DNA of 64,000 bases from NCBI GenBank assembly GCA_018242725.1, contig JAFEBI010000009.1, positions 21,873 to 85,872 on the forward strand. Direction: 5' to 3'. The notes beneath the pieces were generated by a model. It saw only the letters and a list, made by a program, of their open reading frames with translations. It was not told the DNA's origin and made no database searches. The first letter of the stretch is position 1, and each line of letters starts with the position of its first letter. The position numbers were made by a program, and so were the translations under genes. The stretch comes from Nitrospira sp. GTDB taxonomy: Bacteria > Nitrospirota > Nitrospiria > Nitrospirales > Nitrospiraceae. Of this stretch, positions 54,113-63,933 are shown piece after piece.

Positions 54113-55108
54113 ATGGCTGAAGAACGCGAATCAATGTCCCCGACGAAGATCGGATTTGGCATCCTCTGGTCCGCCTGTTGGACCGGTATGCCTATCAAGG
54201 CCGTGTTTGCCGTGATGGCCATGACTATGGGGCTCGTCCATTTTGAGGGTAGATTTGGACTTGCATTCCTCATGTTGCTTGCCAGTCCGGTGACTGTTTT
54301 TTCCGCCCCGGCAATCATGGCAATCTATGACACTCATTTTGGTGAGGGGATCGGTCTTCCTCTCATCTTTGGCGCCTCCATTCCTATTGATATCTGGGCG
54401 CTTGGTGTCGTCGGTCAAACATTTTTTCTGGAACGCCTCAAGAAAGAGCCACCACACGACGGGCTTGGATTTTCCATTTGGTGGAGGACCGCCCTTATCG
54501 GCACATTGATCATGCCGATTCTGTGGGGGATTGTCAGTAAAGTGACAGAGACGGCCATCAGCGCCTCGCATTCACTCGCGAATATGGAAGCCTTACGACA
54601 TATCCATGGTACTGGATTGCCGGTTGCGGAGCGCATTGGTCTTGAGCTGACCGTGTGGGGATCGATTTCTTCGGCGGTGCTTGTCATCCTGGCTGTGATC
54701 GGAGTATCGGTCCTTGGGCAAGCCATTCGGCGTATTGCAGAGGATTGCCGTCAAGCACCTGAAAACTATCAGGGACTCATTACCCGTTGGGATTTGATGC
54801 GAGTGCCGAACGACCAAGGGTTGTTGTTGGCCTCGCTCGCAGGAGCCGGGGTGGTGTTCGTGCTTGTGTTCTGGACCGTTCTTCCTGTGACAACCCCTCA
54901 TCCTCATGAGTGTTGCGCGAAGCCAGAGGTTCAGGCAGAGCCGGTTTATAAACCAGTCGACTCTTTGAATAAGAATACCCAACGGCTTGCTGCGGTGGCT
55001 GCACAAGTTGAGGCAATGGAAAAGCAGAAAGCTGAAATCAAAGGTCAAAAAGAGAAGGGCAAGGGGAAGCCGGCAGGGGCAGCCTCCTCTGATAATTCGA
55101 AACCGTAA
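54113..55108 (+). CDS. Unrecognised membrane protein of the electron-transport locus
   Basis: A 331-residue protein with about six spans (KAVFAVMAMTMGLVHF; LAFLMLLASPVTVFSAPAIMAI; then LIFGASIPIDIWALGVVG; and LIGTLIMPILWGIV). A His/Cys cluster after the last span (HPHECCAKPEV) might bind metal. The C-terminal 70 residues are Lys/Glu/Gln-rich and coiled. No family recognised. It sits between cytochrome b and the second bd-like gene with gaps of 24 and 16 bp, and is thus a likely subunit. Confidence 0.65.
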   Translation: MAEERESMSPTKIGFGILWSACWTGMPIKAVFAVMAMTMGLVHFEGRFGLAFLMLLASPVTVFSAPAIMAIYDTHFGEGIGLPLIFGASIPIDIWALGVVGQTFFLERLKKEPPHDGLGFSIWWRTALIGTLIMPILWGIVSKVTETAISASHSLANMEALRHIHGTGLPVAERIGLELTVWGSISSAVLVILAVIGVSVLGQAIRRIAEDCRQAPENYQGLITRWDLMRVPNDQGLLLASLAGAGVVFVLVFWTVLPVTTPHPHECCAKPEVQAEPVYKPVDSLNKNTQRLAAVAAQVEAMEKQKAEIKGQKEKGKGKPAGAASSDNSKP

Positions 55109-55124
55109 CTTGCGAGGTGATGTG

Positions 55125-56981
55125 GTGAGTGCCATACAGGAGGTCGAAACGATTCAACGGGCTCTCCGGGCCATTCGTGGTCAAGAGCGATGGCTTGTCG
55201 GTCTCTTGTTGACGGCGGGTTGGTTTCTCCTCCCTTCAATTGGTCTGGCAGCTGAGGGAGCTGCGGCCGGACCAACCGAATATCGGGACATTCCATACAT
55301 CGGTAGCCGGAATCTGGTGTGGATTGTCGCCCAGCTGCACCTCTTGCTGGCCGGTTTCGTCCTGGGTGTTCCCATCTTTGCGTGGTTATGCGAAGTCATT
55401 GCATGGAGAGGCGGAGAAAAGCGTTACGACAAACTTGCGAAGGAGTTTACGAAGCTTCTGACTTCCGCCTATGCCACCACGGCGCTGTTCGGCGGCATTC
55501 TGTTGTTTCTTTTGGTGGCGTTTTATCCCAAGCTCATGAACTATTTGACGGATGTGTTCTTCCCCTCCTTTTTGGTCTACTGTCTCCTGTTCTTGCTCGA
55601 AACGGCGACGCTGTATCTCTATTGGTACGGGTGGGACGCGATGCAGTACGGCAAGAAGAAAACGCTGCACGTCTTCCTCGGTTTCCTACTTAATTTCTTC
55701 GCCTTATTCATCATGATTGTGCCTAATGCATGGGCGACATTCCAGTCAAGCCCGGTCGTGATTGCTGACGGGACGGCATTCGAGCGTGCCTGGGCCGCTA
55801 CGTGGAATCCGACCTGGTGGCCGATCAACATCCATCGGCTCATCGCGAACGTTGTGTTAGGGGGGTATATCTGTGGAGCCTATGCAGGGGTCCGCTATTT
55901 ATCGGTGAAGAGCACCGAAGATCGGGAACATTACGATTGGATGGGTTACGTTGGTAACTTTATCGGGGTCTTCGGCCTGCTTGCCTTGCCGTTCGCGGGC
56001 TATTGGCTCATGCGAGAGATTTACCAGTACAACCAGCAGATGGGCATCACTTTGATGGGTGGATTCCTCTCCTGGCTGTTTATTATTCAAGCCATGCTGA
56101 TCGGGGTACTGTTTCTTGGCTCCAACTATTATTTCTGGTTGGGGATTACCTACCGCATTCCAGGATCGGAGGCGAAGTATCGACGAGCGATGTTGATGAT
56201 GCTCGTCAGTTTGCTGCTCTGTCTTGCGGTCTGGATGACGCCGCACTCACTCGTCGCCAGCATTGAGGAAGCTCAAAAAATGGGTGGCGCACACCACCCG
56301 TTGCTTGGAGTGTTAGGGGTCATGTCGGCCAAAATGACGGTGTCCAATCTCATGATTCTCATTACTTTTATGAGCTTCGTGATGTATTGGCGGGCAGGGA
56401 AACAAGACACGGCAGGGTGGGCGAAGCTCGGAAAGGCAGTCATGGGAGCCGTGCTGGTATTAGCCAGCCTTGCTGTCATTGTTCTCGGTATATGGGGGTA
56501 TTTCGTACCCGCGATCGTCCGTATCAATTATTTCTCGACGTCTCAGGTGGCGATCGTCGGGTTTGTCATTCTGACGATCACACCGTTGACGGCGCTTTTG
56601 CTCAAGAGCGCCAAGACAACGACGGAGATGGTATGGGGCAGCATGCCTCCTCGCGCCGGGTATGCGTTGGTGCTCAATGCCGTCATGGTTATTTTGCTGA
56701 TGACGTTGATGGGCTATGCACGGTCGTCCTCACGGGTTCATTGGCATGTGTATGGAGTTCTGCGCGATACGTCACCCTATGCCTATTCGCCGGCGCTCGG
56801 CAGCGCGTCGTTGATCATGGCATTCTGTACGTTCTTTTTCTGCATCCTTGTGGCGTTTATCTTCTGGGTCGCAACCATGGGAGATAAATACAAAGCAACA
56901 GCCGGATCTGGAAAAGGAGAGTTGCCGCACGGCATTCCAGCCATGGCTGGAGGCGCGCCGGATGAGCGGCAACAAGGATAG
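55125..56981 (+). CDS. Cytochrome bd-like membrane protein II (CydA-related)
   Basis: A 618-residue protein with about fourteen spans, related to the protein at 49460. The matching residues are H72 in AQLHLLLAGFVLG, E159 in LLFLLETATLYLYWYGWD and H237 in NIHRLIANVVLGGY, and an ITYRIPGSEAK loop. The GRQPW Q-loop signature is again absent. The start is GTG 55125 with GAGGTGA upstream; longer readings run into the previous gene. Two paralogues separated by bc-type genes imply a large respiratory assembly, possibly quinol-oxidising. Heme content cannot be proven here. Confidence 0.74.
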   Translation: MSAIQEVETIQRALRAIRGQERWLVGLLLTAGWFLLPSIGLAAEGAAAGPTEYRDIPYIGSRNLVWIVAQLHLLLAGFVLGVPIFAWLCEVIAWRGGEKRYDKLAKEFTKLLTSAYATTALFGGILLFLLVAFYPKLMNYLTDVFFPSFLVYCLLFLLETATLYLYWYGWDAMQYGKKKTLHVFLGFLLNFFALFIMIVPNAWATFQSSPVVIADGTAFERAWAATWNPTWWPINIHRLIANVVLGGYICGAYAGVRYLSVKSTEDREHYDWMGYVGNFIGVFGLLALPFAGYWLMREIYQYNQQMGITLMGGFLSWLFIIQAMLIGVLFLGSNYYFWLGITYRIPGSEAKYRRAMLMMLVSLLLCLAVWMTPHSLVASIEEAQKMGGAHHPLLGVLGVMSAKMTVSNLMILITFMSFVMYWRAGKQDTAGWAKLGKAVMGAVLVLASLAVIVLGIWGYFVPAIVRINYFSTSQVAIVGFVILTITPLTALLLKSAKTTTEMVWGSMPPRAGYALVLNAVMVILLMTLMGYARSSSRVHWHVYGVLRDTSPYAYSPALGSASLIMAFCTFFFCILVAFIFWVATMGDKYKATAGSGKGELPHGIPAMAGGAPDERQQG

Positions 56982-57072
56982 AGACAAGCGAGTTTGAGTC
57001 CTAAATTGTTATGGTTGAGTGAGACACGAAGAGCTCAACCATGACCACTCAGTACTATAAATTAGAGGGCAT

Positions 57073-57696
57073 ATGAGTGAAGTTGCGCAACTACAGCTGA
57101 TCGCACTGTCGATTGTGGGGGTCGGGATTCTGATCCTCCTCTTCATCAAGGCCGTCTTCATTCGAGTCACGGGATTTGTCTTCATCGTGTTGGGTTTGTT
57201 TTCGTTGATGTCCCTAGCCGTGCCTCAACTGGCCTCACTGCCTCCGGCTGAAGAGAAAATCGATATCAGCAGCATCAAAACGCCGACCGATATTGCCGCA
57301 ATCGGGCAAACGGTATTTTTCAGTAAAGGGCAATGTGCTCTGTGCCATTCAATCGGACCCAGCGAGTCCGCGCGATGCCCGGATTTGAAGGGCATCGGCG
57401 CCAAGTTAAGCAAGGATTTTCTCTACGAAAGCCTGACGGATCCACAAGCGTTCGTGTATCAGGACTACCGGCATGGTGGTGTGCCGAAGGAGTATCCAGC
57501 GACGATGCCCGCTATCAATAAGGATCCAATCGGGTTGTCGAAGAATGAGATTTTGGCGATTATCGCGTTTCTCCAGCAAATGAGCGGTGAGCCGATCTCC
57601 GTCAACGTCTCAGAGCTTGAAATTCCAGGTAAAACGCCGGCTGCTCCGATGAAATCAGCGGAAGCGGCACTTGTGGCGGACGCACACACGAATTAG
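57073..57696 (+). CDS. Membrane-anchored monoheme cytochrome c
   Basis: A 207-residue protein with two N-terminal spans (LQLIALSIVGVGILILLFIKAVF; FVFIVLGLFSLMSLAV) and one heme site in GQCALCHSIGPSESARCP. An ATMPAINKDPIGLSKNEI stretch holds the likely Met ligand. It lies 10 bp before the next cytochrome and so is co-transcribed. It likely shuttles electrons on the periplasmic side of the complex. Confidence 0.82.
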   Translation: MSEVAQLQLIALSIVGVGILILLFIKAVFIRVTGFVFIVLGLFSLMSLAVPQLASLPPAEEKIDISSIKTPTDIAAIGQTVFFSKGQCALCHSIGPSESARCPDLKGIGAKLSKDFLYESLTDPQAFVYQDYRHGGVPKEYPATMPAINKDPIGLSKNEILAIIAFLQQMSGEPISVNVSELEIPGKTPAAPMKSAEAALVADAHTN

Positions 57697-57705
57697 GAGG
57701 CATGT

Positions 57706-58422
<717 letters not shown>

Positions 58423-58474
58423 GAGAGCAATCGAGTGTGGATGGACATAGGTGTGTAGGGAGAATGAGGGCAGC

Positions 58475-59308
58475 ATGAAACCGGCGAATCAAGTTATAGG
58501 GCGGGTTCTGCGTAGTGGGATCAGTGTGCTCGCGGCTATCATAGTTGGAGGGGCAACGATTGGTTTTGCCCAGGAGAGCGTCTCGGTTCGAGCCACGCTG
58601 ATGACAGGGGGAGTTCCTGTGGACGATCCAAACGCGGCAGCTTGGAGCACGGCGCCGCCTGCCACATTCCCAATGTCTCCACAAGTACATTGGCAGAATC
58701 GCATCCAGGAAGTAACAGTCAAGGATGTGATTGTGCGTGCCTTACATGACGGGAAACAAGTGGCTGTGCTTGTTGAATATACCGATCCTACTCAAGATCC
58801 GGACGATGCCGCGGCGCTTGAGTTCATGGTAGGTGACAAAAAAGCGCATTTTGCTCACGGCCAGCCTATGCTGCAGGTTGAAGGCGGGCCGGTCAATATC
58901 TGGTTCTGGAAAAACAAGACGGGTAAGGCCGTTGATATGAACGCGAAAGGCTTCGGTACCTTGAAGGCGCAGGAGCATCAGGATGTCAAAGCGAAGGGTG
59001 TCTATTCGAACGGGACGTGGAAAGTCGTCTTTTCACGGGAGTTGTCGACTGGGCATGCCGAAGAGGATGTGCAAATTACACCGGGGCAGTTTATTAATGT
59101 AGCCTTTGCGGTCTGGGACGGTCGAAAGGATGGCGCGGGAGACCTGGTCGAGAAGGGATCGCAAAAAGCCGTCTCATCATGGTGGTATTTCCGAGCCGAT
59201 GCCCCGCCGGATTATTCAGGCTATATGTATGCAGCCATTGCAGCTGCATTGGCCTTGGGGTTTCAGTTTGTTCTGATCCGAAAACTCAAGAAAGGACAGT
59301 CAGCATGA
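58475..59308 (+). CDS. Ethylbenzene-dehydrogenase-gamma/NxrC-like heme-binding protein
   Basis: A 277-residue exported protein with signal peptide ending near TIGFA|QESV and a C-terminal span followed by a basic tail. The middle has the pattern of the DMSO-reductase-family gamma subunit (EB_dh): VEVTVKDVIVRALHDGKQVAVLVEYTDPTQDPDDAAALEFM, with WKVVFSRELSTGHAEEDV. This fold binds one b-type heme. GAGGGCAGC precedes ATG 58475. In nitrite-oxidising Nitrospira a similar fold is the gamma subunit of nitrite oxidoreductase; here it lies in the cytochrome locus, so it is a relay or assembly subunit. Its sole role is inferred. Confidence 0.65.
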   Translation: MKPANQVIGRVLRSGISVLAAIIVGGATIGFAQESVSVRATLMTGGVPVDDPNAAAWSTAPPATFPMSPQVHWQNRIQEVTVKDVIVRALHDGKQVAVLVEYTDPTQDPDDAAALEFMVGDKKAHFAHGQPMLQVEGGPVNIWFWKNKTGKAVDMNAKGFGTLKAQEHQDVKAKGVYSNGTWKVVFSRELSTGHAEEDVQITPGQFINVAFAVWDGRKDGAGDLVEKGSQKAVSSWWYFRADAPPDYSGYMYAAIAAALALGFQFVLIRKLKKGQSA

Positions 59309-60330
59309 AGGCGGCACGGCTGGGTGTCATTGGATTCGCGGTGGGAATGATCGGAGGCGCGGTATTGATCGCCGGAGGCTGCGCCAGTGAGAAAGAAAAA
59401 CGTGGGCACGAGCTTTATACCCACTACTGCAGCGATTGTCACGGTGAAAGCGGCAAGCAAAACGAAGGTTTCAATTGGACATCCATGCCGGATCCAAAAC
59501 CGAAAGATTTGTCGAATAAGTCGGAAATGGGCACGTTCAAAGATGAGGAGCTCTTTGCGACGATCTCACGCGACATGCTGGACACAACTGAAGAAGGCGG
59601 CGATCCGATAGGAGACGATGATTTTGCGGTGCCGACCATGCCGACGTTCAAGTATACGCTGTCGGAGGATGAGGTGTGGGCGATCGTCGGGCATGTCCGC
59701 ACGTTGCATGGGATGAAGATGGAGTTCAATGTCGAGGCACGTAAGACGTCGCTTGAAGAAGGACTGAAGACCGCACAGGCCAAGTTCGAACAAGCGAAGC
59801 AGGCCTATGAGGCGGCGGAAAAGAAAGCCAGTGACGAAGCTGAGCGAAAGAGCGAGCAACTAAAGAAAGATGTGGATGTCGATGAGTCTGCCTATGCGGC
59901 TGAACAGACCGCGATGGTGCAGGCAAAAAAAGAGATGGATGTCGCACAGGTTGCGCTCAATAACTTCTCGACCAGGCCGGGCAAAGGGGTGAGTGTTCCC
60001 AGGCCTGATCTGACGACCAAGCCAGCCGAAATAGCAAAATTGGTCGACCGTGGGAAACAACTCTACGAAAACAAGTATGGGTGTAACGGTTGCCACAATC
60101 TTGCGGGCGAAGGCGGAAAGATTGGTCCTGCGCTTGATCGAGCAGGGTTTCGGTTGAATGCCACATGGATCTACCGCTGGCTGAAGAATCCGCAGGCGAT
60201 GGATGCACATACCCGCATGCCGGCCTTGGGCCTCAATGATGCGGATGCGAAAGCGGTCACCGTTTATGTATCCACCCTTCGAGCCCCAAAGGAAGAACCA
60301 GCCGTTGTGAAGCCGGTTGAGAAGCCTTAG
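59305..60330 (+). CDS. Diheme c-type cytochrome lipoprotein
   Basis: A 341-residue protein with lipobox IAGGC (Cys~26) and two heme-c motifs, CSDCHGESGKQN near 41 and CNGCHNLAGEGGKIGP near 261. They are separated by a ~110-residue charged helix (KAEQAKQAYEAAEKK type), so the two heme domains are linked by a long coiled coil. Met ligands are suggested by DPKPKD and RMPALGL. ATG 59305 overlaps the previous stop as ATGA; AAAGGA precedes it. It ends the electron-transport operon. Confidence 0.83.
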   Translation: MKAARLGVIGFAVGMIGGAVLIAGGCASEKEKRGHELYTHYCSDCHGESGKQNEGFNWTSMPDPKPKDLSNKSEMGTFKDEELFATISRDMLDTTEEGGDPIGDDDFAVPTMPTFKYTLSEDEVWAIVGHVRTLHGMKMEFNVEARKTSLEEGLKTAQAKFEQAKQAYEAAEKKASDEAERKSEQLKKDVDVDESAYAAEQTAMVQAKKEMDVAQVALNNFSTRPGKGVSVPRPDLTTKPAEIAKLVDRGKQLYENKYGCNGCHNLAGEGGKIGPALDRAGFRLNATWIYRWLKNPQAMDAHTRMPALGLNDADAKAVTVYVSTLRAPKEEPAVVKPVEKP

Positions 60331-60431
60331 TAGGTTATGAGCTTCAGCCAGGTTGATAGGCCGAATGCATAAATGATGATCCTACGCGGAACTCTAGCTG
60401 CTGGCGCACGTTCACCATGGTGGAATTGCTG

Positions 60432-61325
60432 TTAGACTGATAAACCTGCCAGCAGTCCAAAAAGAAGCGCAACGCCTGCCCAAATATGATTGCGGAACAT
60501 GGCGAATGCGTCGGCCGGGGAGACTGGTTGTTGAAGGTGTCTCACCTGGTTCATGAAAAACAGCCCCACACCCATCAGCGTACAATAGAAAGGCCAGTGC
60601 AGCTGGTTGAGCCATCCGATGATGGCGAAAAGGACTAGCATGGTCGCAAGCGCAAGGCCGACCCCGCGGTGGAGCGATGCGCCGAGGTAGAGTGCAGCGG
60701 ACTTGACCCCCACTCGCCGGTCATCTTCTAAGTCTTGTACGGCATAGATCGTGTCATAGGCTATGGCCCACACGGTGGTGGCACCAAAGAGAAGCCAAGC
60801 AGAGAGTTCTATCTGCTCTCGGACCGCCGCCCAGGCCATGACGGCACCCCAGCCGAATGCAATCCCTAGCATGGCCTGAGGTAGATGGATCCATCGCTTA
60901 GTAAAGGGATAGAGTGCTGCTAAACCCACGGCAATGGGGGAGAGCCAGGCGACAAATGGGGGAAGCGCGAGCAGCAGACCAGCCGCAACCAGTAGCAACA
61001 GGCCCAACAGCGTATAGGCCTGACGTCGGGACAGCTCTCCGGAGGCCAGTGGGCGAGTCTTGGTGCGGGTCACCTGTCGATCGAAGGCCTGATCGGCCAA
61101 ATCGTTCATAATGACGCCGGCGCTTCGCATGACGAATGCGCCTCCGAGAAACACCACGAGTAGTTTCACAGGAGGGATTCCTCGGGCTGCGAGGACCAGC
61201 GCCCACAAGGTGGGCAAGAGTAATAAATACGTGCCGGTCTGGTTCGGCAGGCGGATCAATCTGGCCAGAGCAGACCACGGGGTGACTGAAGAAGCCGCCG
61301 ATGAGGAAGCCACAGGAGCGGACAT
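60432..61325 (-). CDS. ubiA: UbiA-family prenyltransferase
   Basis: A 297-residue membrane prenyltransferase with about eight spans. The first Asp-rich motif is N74-D75-x2-D78-x3-D82 (MNDLADQAFDRQ), followed by RPLASGE, and the second is YDTIYAVQDLEDDRRVGVKSAA. This pattern fits 4-hydroxybenzoate polyprenyltransferase or the related menaquinone/futalosine-pathway enzyme. It is convergent with the cytochrome locus, 102 bp away, and divergent from the caspase-like gene with only 51 bp between starts. The quinone type cannot be told from sequence. Confidence 0.85.
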   Translation of the reverse strand: MSAPVASSSAASSVTPWSALARLIRLPNQTGTYLLLLPTLWALVLAARGIPPVKLLVVFLGGAFVMRSAGVIMNDLADQAFDRQVTRTKTRPLASGELSRRQAYTLLGLLLLVAAGLLLALPPFVAWLSPIAVGLAALYPFTKRWIHLPQAMLGIAFGWGAVMAWAAVREQIELSAWLLFGATTVWAIAYDTIYAVQDLEDDRRVGVKSAALYLGASLHRGVGLALATMLVLFAIIGWLNQLHWPFYCTLMGVGLFFMNQVRHLQQPVSPADAFAMFRNHIWAGVALLFGLLAGLSV

Positions 61326-61376
61326 GCTGCGACCTTAGCCCAGCAGAAATTGGCTGTCAACGGGCTTTGACCGGTT
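61326..61376. promoter_or_regulatory. Compact divergent promoter region, ubiA / caspase-like gene
   Basis: Only 51 bp separate the two divergent start codons, so both promoters must lie within or overlap the coding starts. No clear -35/-10 pair is visible. Confidence 0.3.
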
Positions 61377-63449
61377 GTGACGCCACGACGAATTCGGTAT
61401 AACCACTCTGTGAGGAATCTCAAAACTCCTTCCATCCAGCGTGTACATTTTCGATATGGCCTAGTCAGCTGCGGTGGCATCGCAGGGCTTATCCTGATCG
61501 TTGTCGGGTGCTCCGTTTCCAACCGCACGCCGCCGACTGTGAACCCACAAATGATTCCTCTCACACCAGCCGTCTGGTTTTCTCCCAGCGTCACTGCCGC
61601 TGAGGTATCGTACGACACCTCCTGTGGTGAAAAAAGGACAATGGCTCTTGGTGATCTGTTGGTCACGTCCGTTCCGAAACAATTGAACAGCACGTTCAAG
61701 CAGGTGACCACCGCGAATCAAGCCGAGGAGCCCCTCGCTTCCGATGGGGCAATTGAAGTCGGCATTGGCGCCAGACGAATCAATCTGGTTGTCCCTGCTC
61801 AAGGCCATGGAAACTATCCGGCTACGGCGACTGTGGGAATGGAAATGGTGTTCTTGGCTCGCGATGGGACGGTGCTCTTCAGTAAGAAACTCGAAGGGGT
61901 AGGACGTGGGACGGTGACAGTCGCCGAACAGTCTTGTGTGGTTGAGGGGTTGGATGGAATTCTGCAGGAGGCCATTGACTCGGTGGCCAGCGGGCTGGCC
62001 AAGCAGATGGCGCTCTCATCCCAGATACAAAACTATGCCGTGACGAAAGACACGTGGAAGTCGATTGCCGGGCAGTCCAAACCCGAACCAATGGCTCCAA
62101 TCGCCGGCGTTGCTGTGATACCTCCTCCTGCTTCCACGGAACTAACTCAAGCGGTCCAGGCGCTTCCTTCCGAACCGGTTCAGCCGGCGCACGTCAATTT
62201 TCGGGCGATTATTCGGGATGAAAACCGAGACCAGTTTCTGGACCCCGATGAGTCCCTCACGATCGAAGTCGAAGTCAAGAATGAAGGGCCGGTGGAGGCC
62301 AGAGATGTCGCCGTCGTGGTGGAAGGGAAGGATGAGCTTGCCGGTGTATTTCCGGGTGAGGTGGTGGTCGGGACGCTCCAGCCGGGAGAAGTCAAGCGAA
62401 CCACACTCACCAAACATGTCACCACTATCGAATCAACCGGTCATGGGGAGCTCTCGCTGAGCTTGCGGTCCACAAGCCCACTGGGTGTTGTGTCGCCTCC
62501 CAAGATCTTTGCTTTCGGGGCGAAACCCAAGCAGCCTGAAAGGATGATGGTTCCGGATGTCGATCAGTTGCCAAGCACACTCCCGGCATTTAAGGAGCCG
62601 AAGGCCGTGATCATCACGATCGGTGTCGGACGTTTTCACGACGAACATGTGCCGGTGGTCAATCATGCCAGCCACGATGCGGCGGTGATGGCGGAATACT
62701 TTCACACGATCGGGAATGTGCCGCGTGAACGGATGCGAGTGCTGCTCGATCGTCAAGCCCGGCTCAGCGATTTAGAGGAGACGTTTGAGAAGTGGTTGCG
62801 AAAGAAAACGGATGCAGCCACCGACCTCTATGTGTTTTTTTCCGGCCGTGTCCTGGTTGATGGCGTCAGTGGGGCCGTGTCGCTGATGGCGTACGATGGG
62901 GCGCCGGCTGGTCCAACTGGGGTCTATCCCCTCCGGCAACTGCAGGAAGTGATCCAACGACTTCCAATTCGACGGGCGGTGCTCGTCTTCGATGTTTCGC
63001 TGGATCCTGCTCCTGGCGCCGATCTGTCTACAATCCCCCAACCGGATTGGGAGTCCGGGCGCAGTGACGCGAGGAAGGATGTGGAGATGTGGATGGTGGG
63101 CAACCGCAAATTACAGGAAGCCCAGGCGCACGACCGCAGCAACCACGGGTTATTCACGTACTATCTTCTAAGGGGCTTGCAAGGTGTGGCCGATCTGAAT
63201 CGCGATGAGACCGTGACGGCAGGAGAACTCTGTACCTATGCGAGAAGCCAGGTTATTCAGGTCACGCGCGAACAATTGAGGAGCAAACAGGAGCCTCTTT
63301 GCTCGCCGCAAGTCGGCCGAGGGGGCATGGCTCGAATCTATCCTATAGCCAGGGGAAACAATCCGAAACCTCCGGTGATCCAGAAAACGCCGGAGGCTCC
63401 CGCTGGTCCCTCAACACCACTTCCCAACTTCATGCAGGTTGGGCCATGA
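61377..63449 (+). CDS. Lipoprotein with caspase-like domain lacking the catalytic dyad
   Basis: A 690-residue predicted lipoprotein (hydrophobic ILIVVGC). Residues ~280-380 form a CARDB/beta-sandwich-like region with an EF-hand-type loop (RDENRDQFLDPDESLT). Residues ~405-600 follow a caspase (C14) pattern: KAVIITIGVGRF, NHASHDAAVMAEYFHTIGNVP, and FFSGRVLVDG. The catalytic His is replaced by R491 where SGHG is expected, and the catalytic Cys by S541 in VFDVSLD where DAC is expected. It should be non-proteolytic. The start is uncertain (GTG 61377, or GTG 61410). It is a probable envelope protein. Confidence 0.65.
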   Translation: MTPRRIRYNHSVRNLKTPSIQRVHFRYGLVSCGGIAGLILIVVGCSVSNRTPPTVNPQMIPLTPAVWFSPSVTAAEVSYDTSCGEKRTMALGDLLVTSVPKQLNSTFKQVTTANQAEEPLASDGAIEVGIGARRINLVVPAQGHGNYPATATVGMEMVFLARDGTVLFSKKLEGVGRGTVTVAEQSCVVEGLDGILQEAIDSVASGLAKQMALSSQIQNYAVTKDTWKSIAGQSKPEPMAPIAGVAVIPPPASTELTQAVQALPSEPVQPAHVNFRAIIRDENRDQFLDPDESLTIEVEVKNEGPVEARDVAVVVEGKDELAGVFPGEVVVGTLQPGEVKRTTLTKHVTTIESTGHGELSLSLRSTSPLGVVSPPKIFAFGAKPKQPERMMVPDVDQLPSTLPAFKEPKAVIITIGVGRFHDEHVPVVNHASHDAAVMAEYFHTIGNVPRERMRVLLDRQARLSDLEETFEKWLRKKTDAATDLYVFFSGRVLVDGVSGAVSLMAYDGAPAGPTGVYPLRQLQEVIQRLPIRRAVLVFDVSLDPAPGADLSTIPQPDWESGRSDARKDVEMWMVGNRKLQEAQAHDRSNHGLFTYYLLRGLQGVADLNRDETVTAGELCTYARSQVIQVTREQLRSKQEPLCSPQVGRGGMARIYPIARGNNPKPPVIQKTPEAPAGPSTPLPNFMQVGP

Positions 63450-63477
63450 TGGGCTGGGCCAGTACGGCAGACTGCAA

Positions 63478-63506
63478 TTGACAGCTACGCCGGTGGTCGT
63501 TATCAT
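63478..63506 (+). promoter_or_regulatory. Promoter for tRNA-Thr
   Basis: A perfect TTGACA (63478-63483), a 17-bp spacer and TATCAT (63501-63506), 44 bp before the tRNA. Confidence 0.7.
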
Positions 63507-63550
63507 GCCCGATACTTTTCGGTCAGGTCATCCCCCAGTCTTACCAAGGT

Positions 63551-63626
63551 GCCGGCGTAGCTCAGTTGGTAGAGCAGCGGTTTCGTAAACCGCAGGTCGC
63601 CCGTTCAATCCGGGTCGCCGGCTCCA
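63551..63626 (+). tRNA. tRNA-Thr (CGU)
   Basis: A 76-nt cloverleaf with encoded CCA. The acceptor stem GCCGGCG pairs with CGCCGGC. The anticodon stem GCGGT/ACCGC encloses TTCGTAA with anticodon CGT (read CGU, codon ACG). The T-arm is GCCCG-TTCAATC-CGGGT. A phage-type integrase remnant ends 14 bp downstream. Confidence 0.95.
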
Positions 63627-63639
63627 CACTTTCAATCGC

Positions 63640-63933
63640 TTAGAGAAGCCTCACCAAGTTGAACCTGCGATTGTGCTTATTCTGTGCTAAACGACCGTCT
63701 AGCCTCAAGCGCCTCCACTCCTTCTCGTAAACTTCGGGGCAATGATGGGCATAACGCTGAGTCAGGATTGGCGACTTATGCCCAAGGAGACGCTGCATCT
63801 TGTAAAGATCTACCCCGGCTTGGACGATCCGCGTTGCAAAGGTATGGCACGGATCGTGAGATGAAGATTCTCAGCCTGTGCCGCCTTGAGGGTTGCGGTA
63901 AATCTTCGCCGGAGGTTGATTTCTTAGGCGCTC
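63640..63933 (-). pseudogene. Decayed phage-type tyrosine recombinase, C-terminal fragment
   Basis: Reading the - strand, the last ~73 residues of an integrase are intact, with AGVDLYKMQRLLGHKSPILTQRYAHH (given here in parts: KMQRLLGHKS; TQRYAHH), including the nucleophilic Tyr. Just upstream the catalytic box appears as HDPCHTFATR where HDLRHTFATR is expected, so the active-site Arg is lost. A one-base frameshift at about 63859-63863 moves the preceding LRRRFTATLKAAQAENLH into another frame, and a stop follows upstream. The rest of the gene is missing. It lies 14 bp from tRNA-Thr, a classic integration site. Confidence 0.75.
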
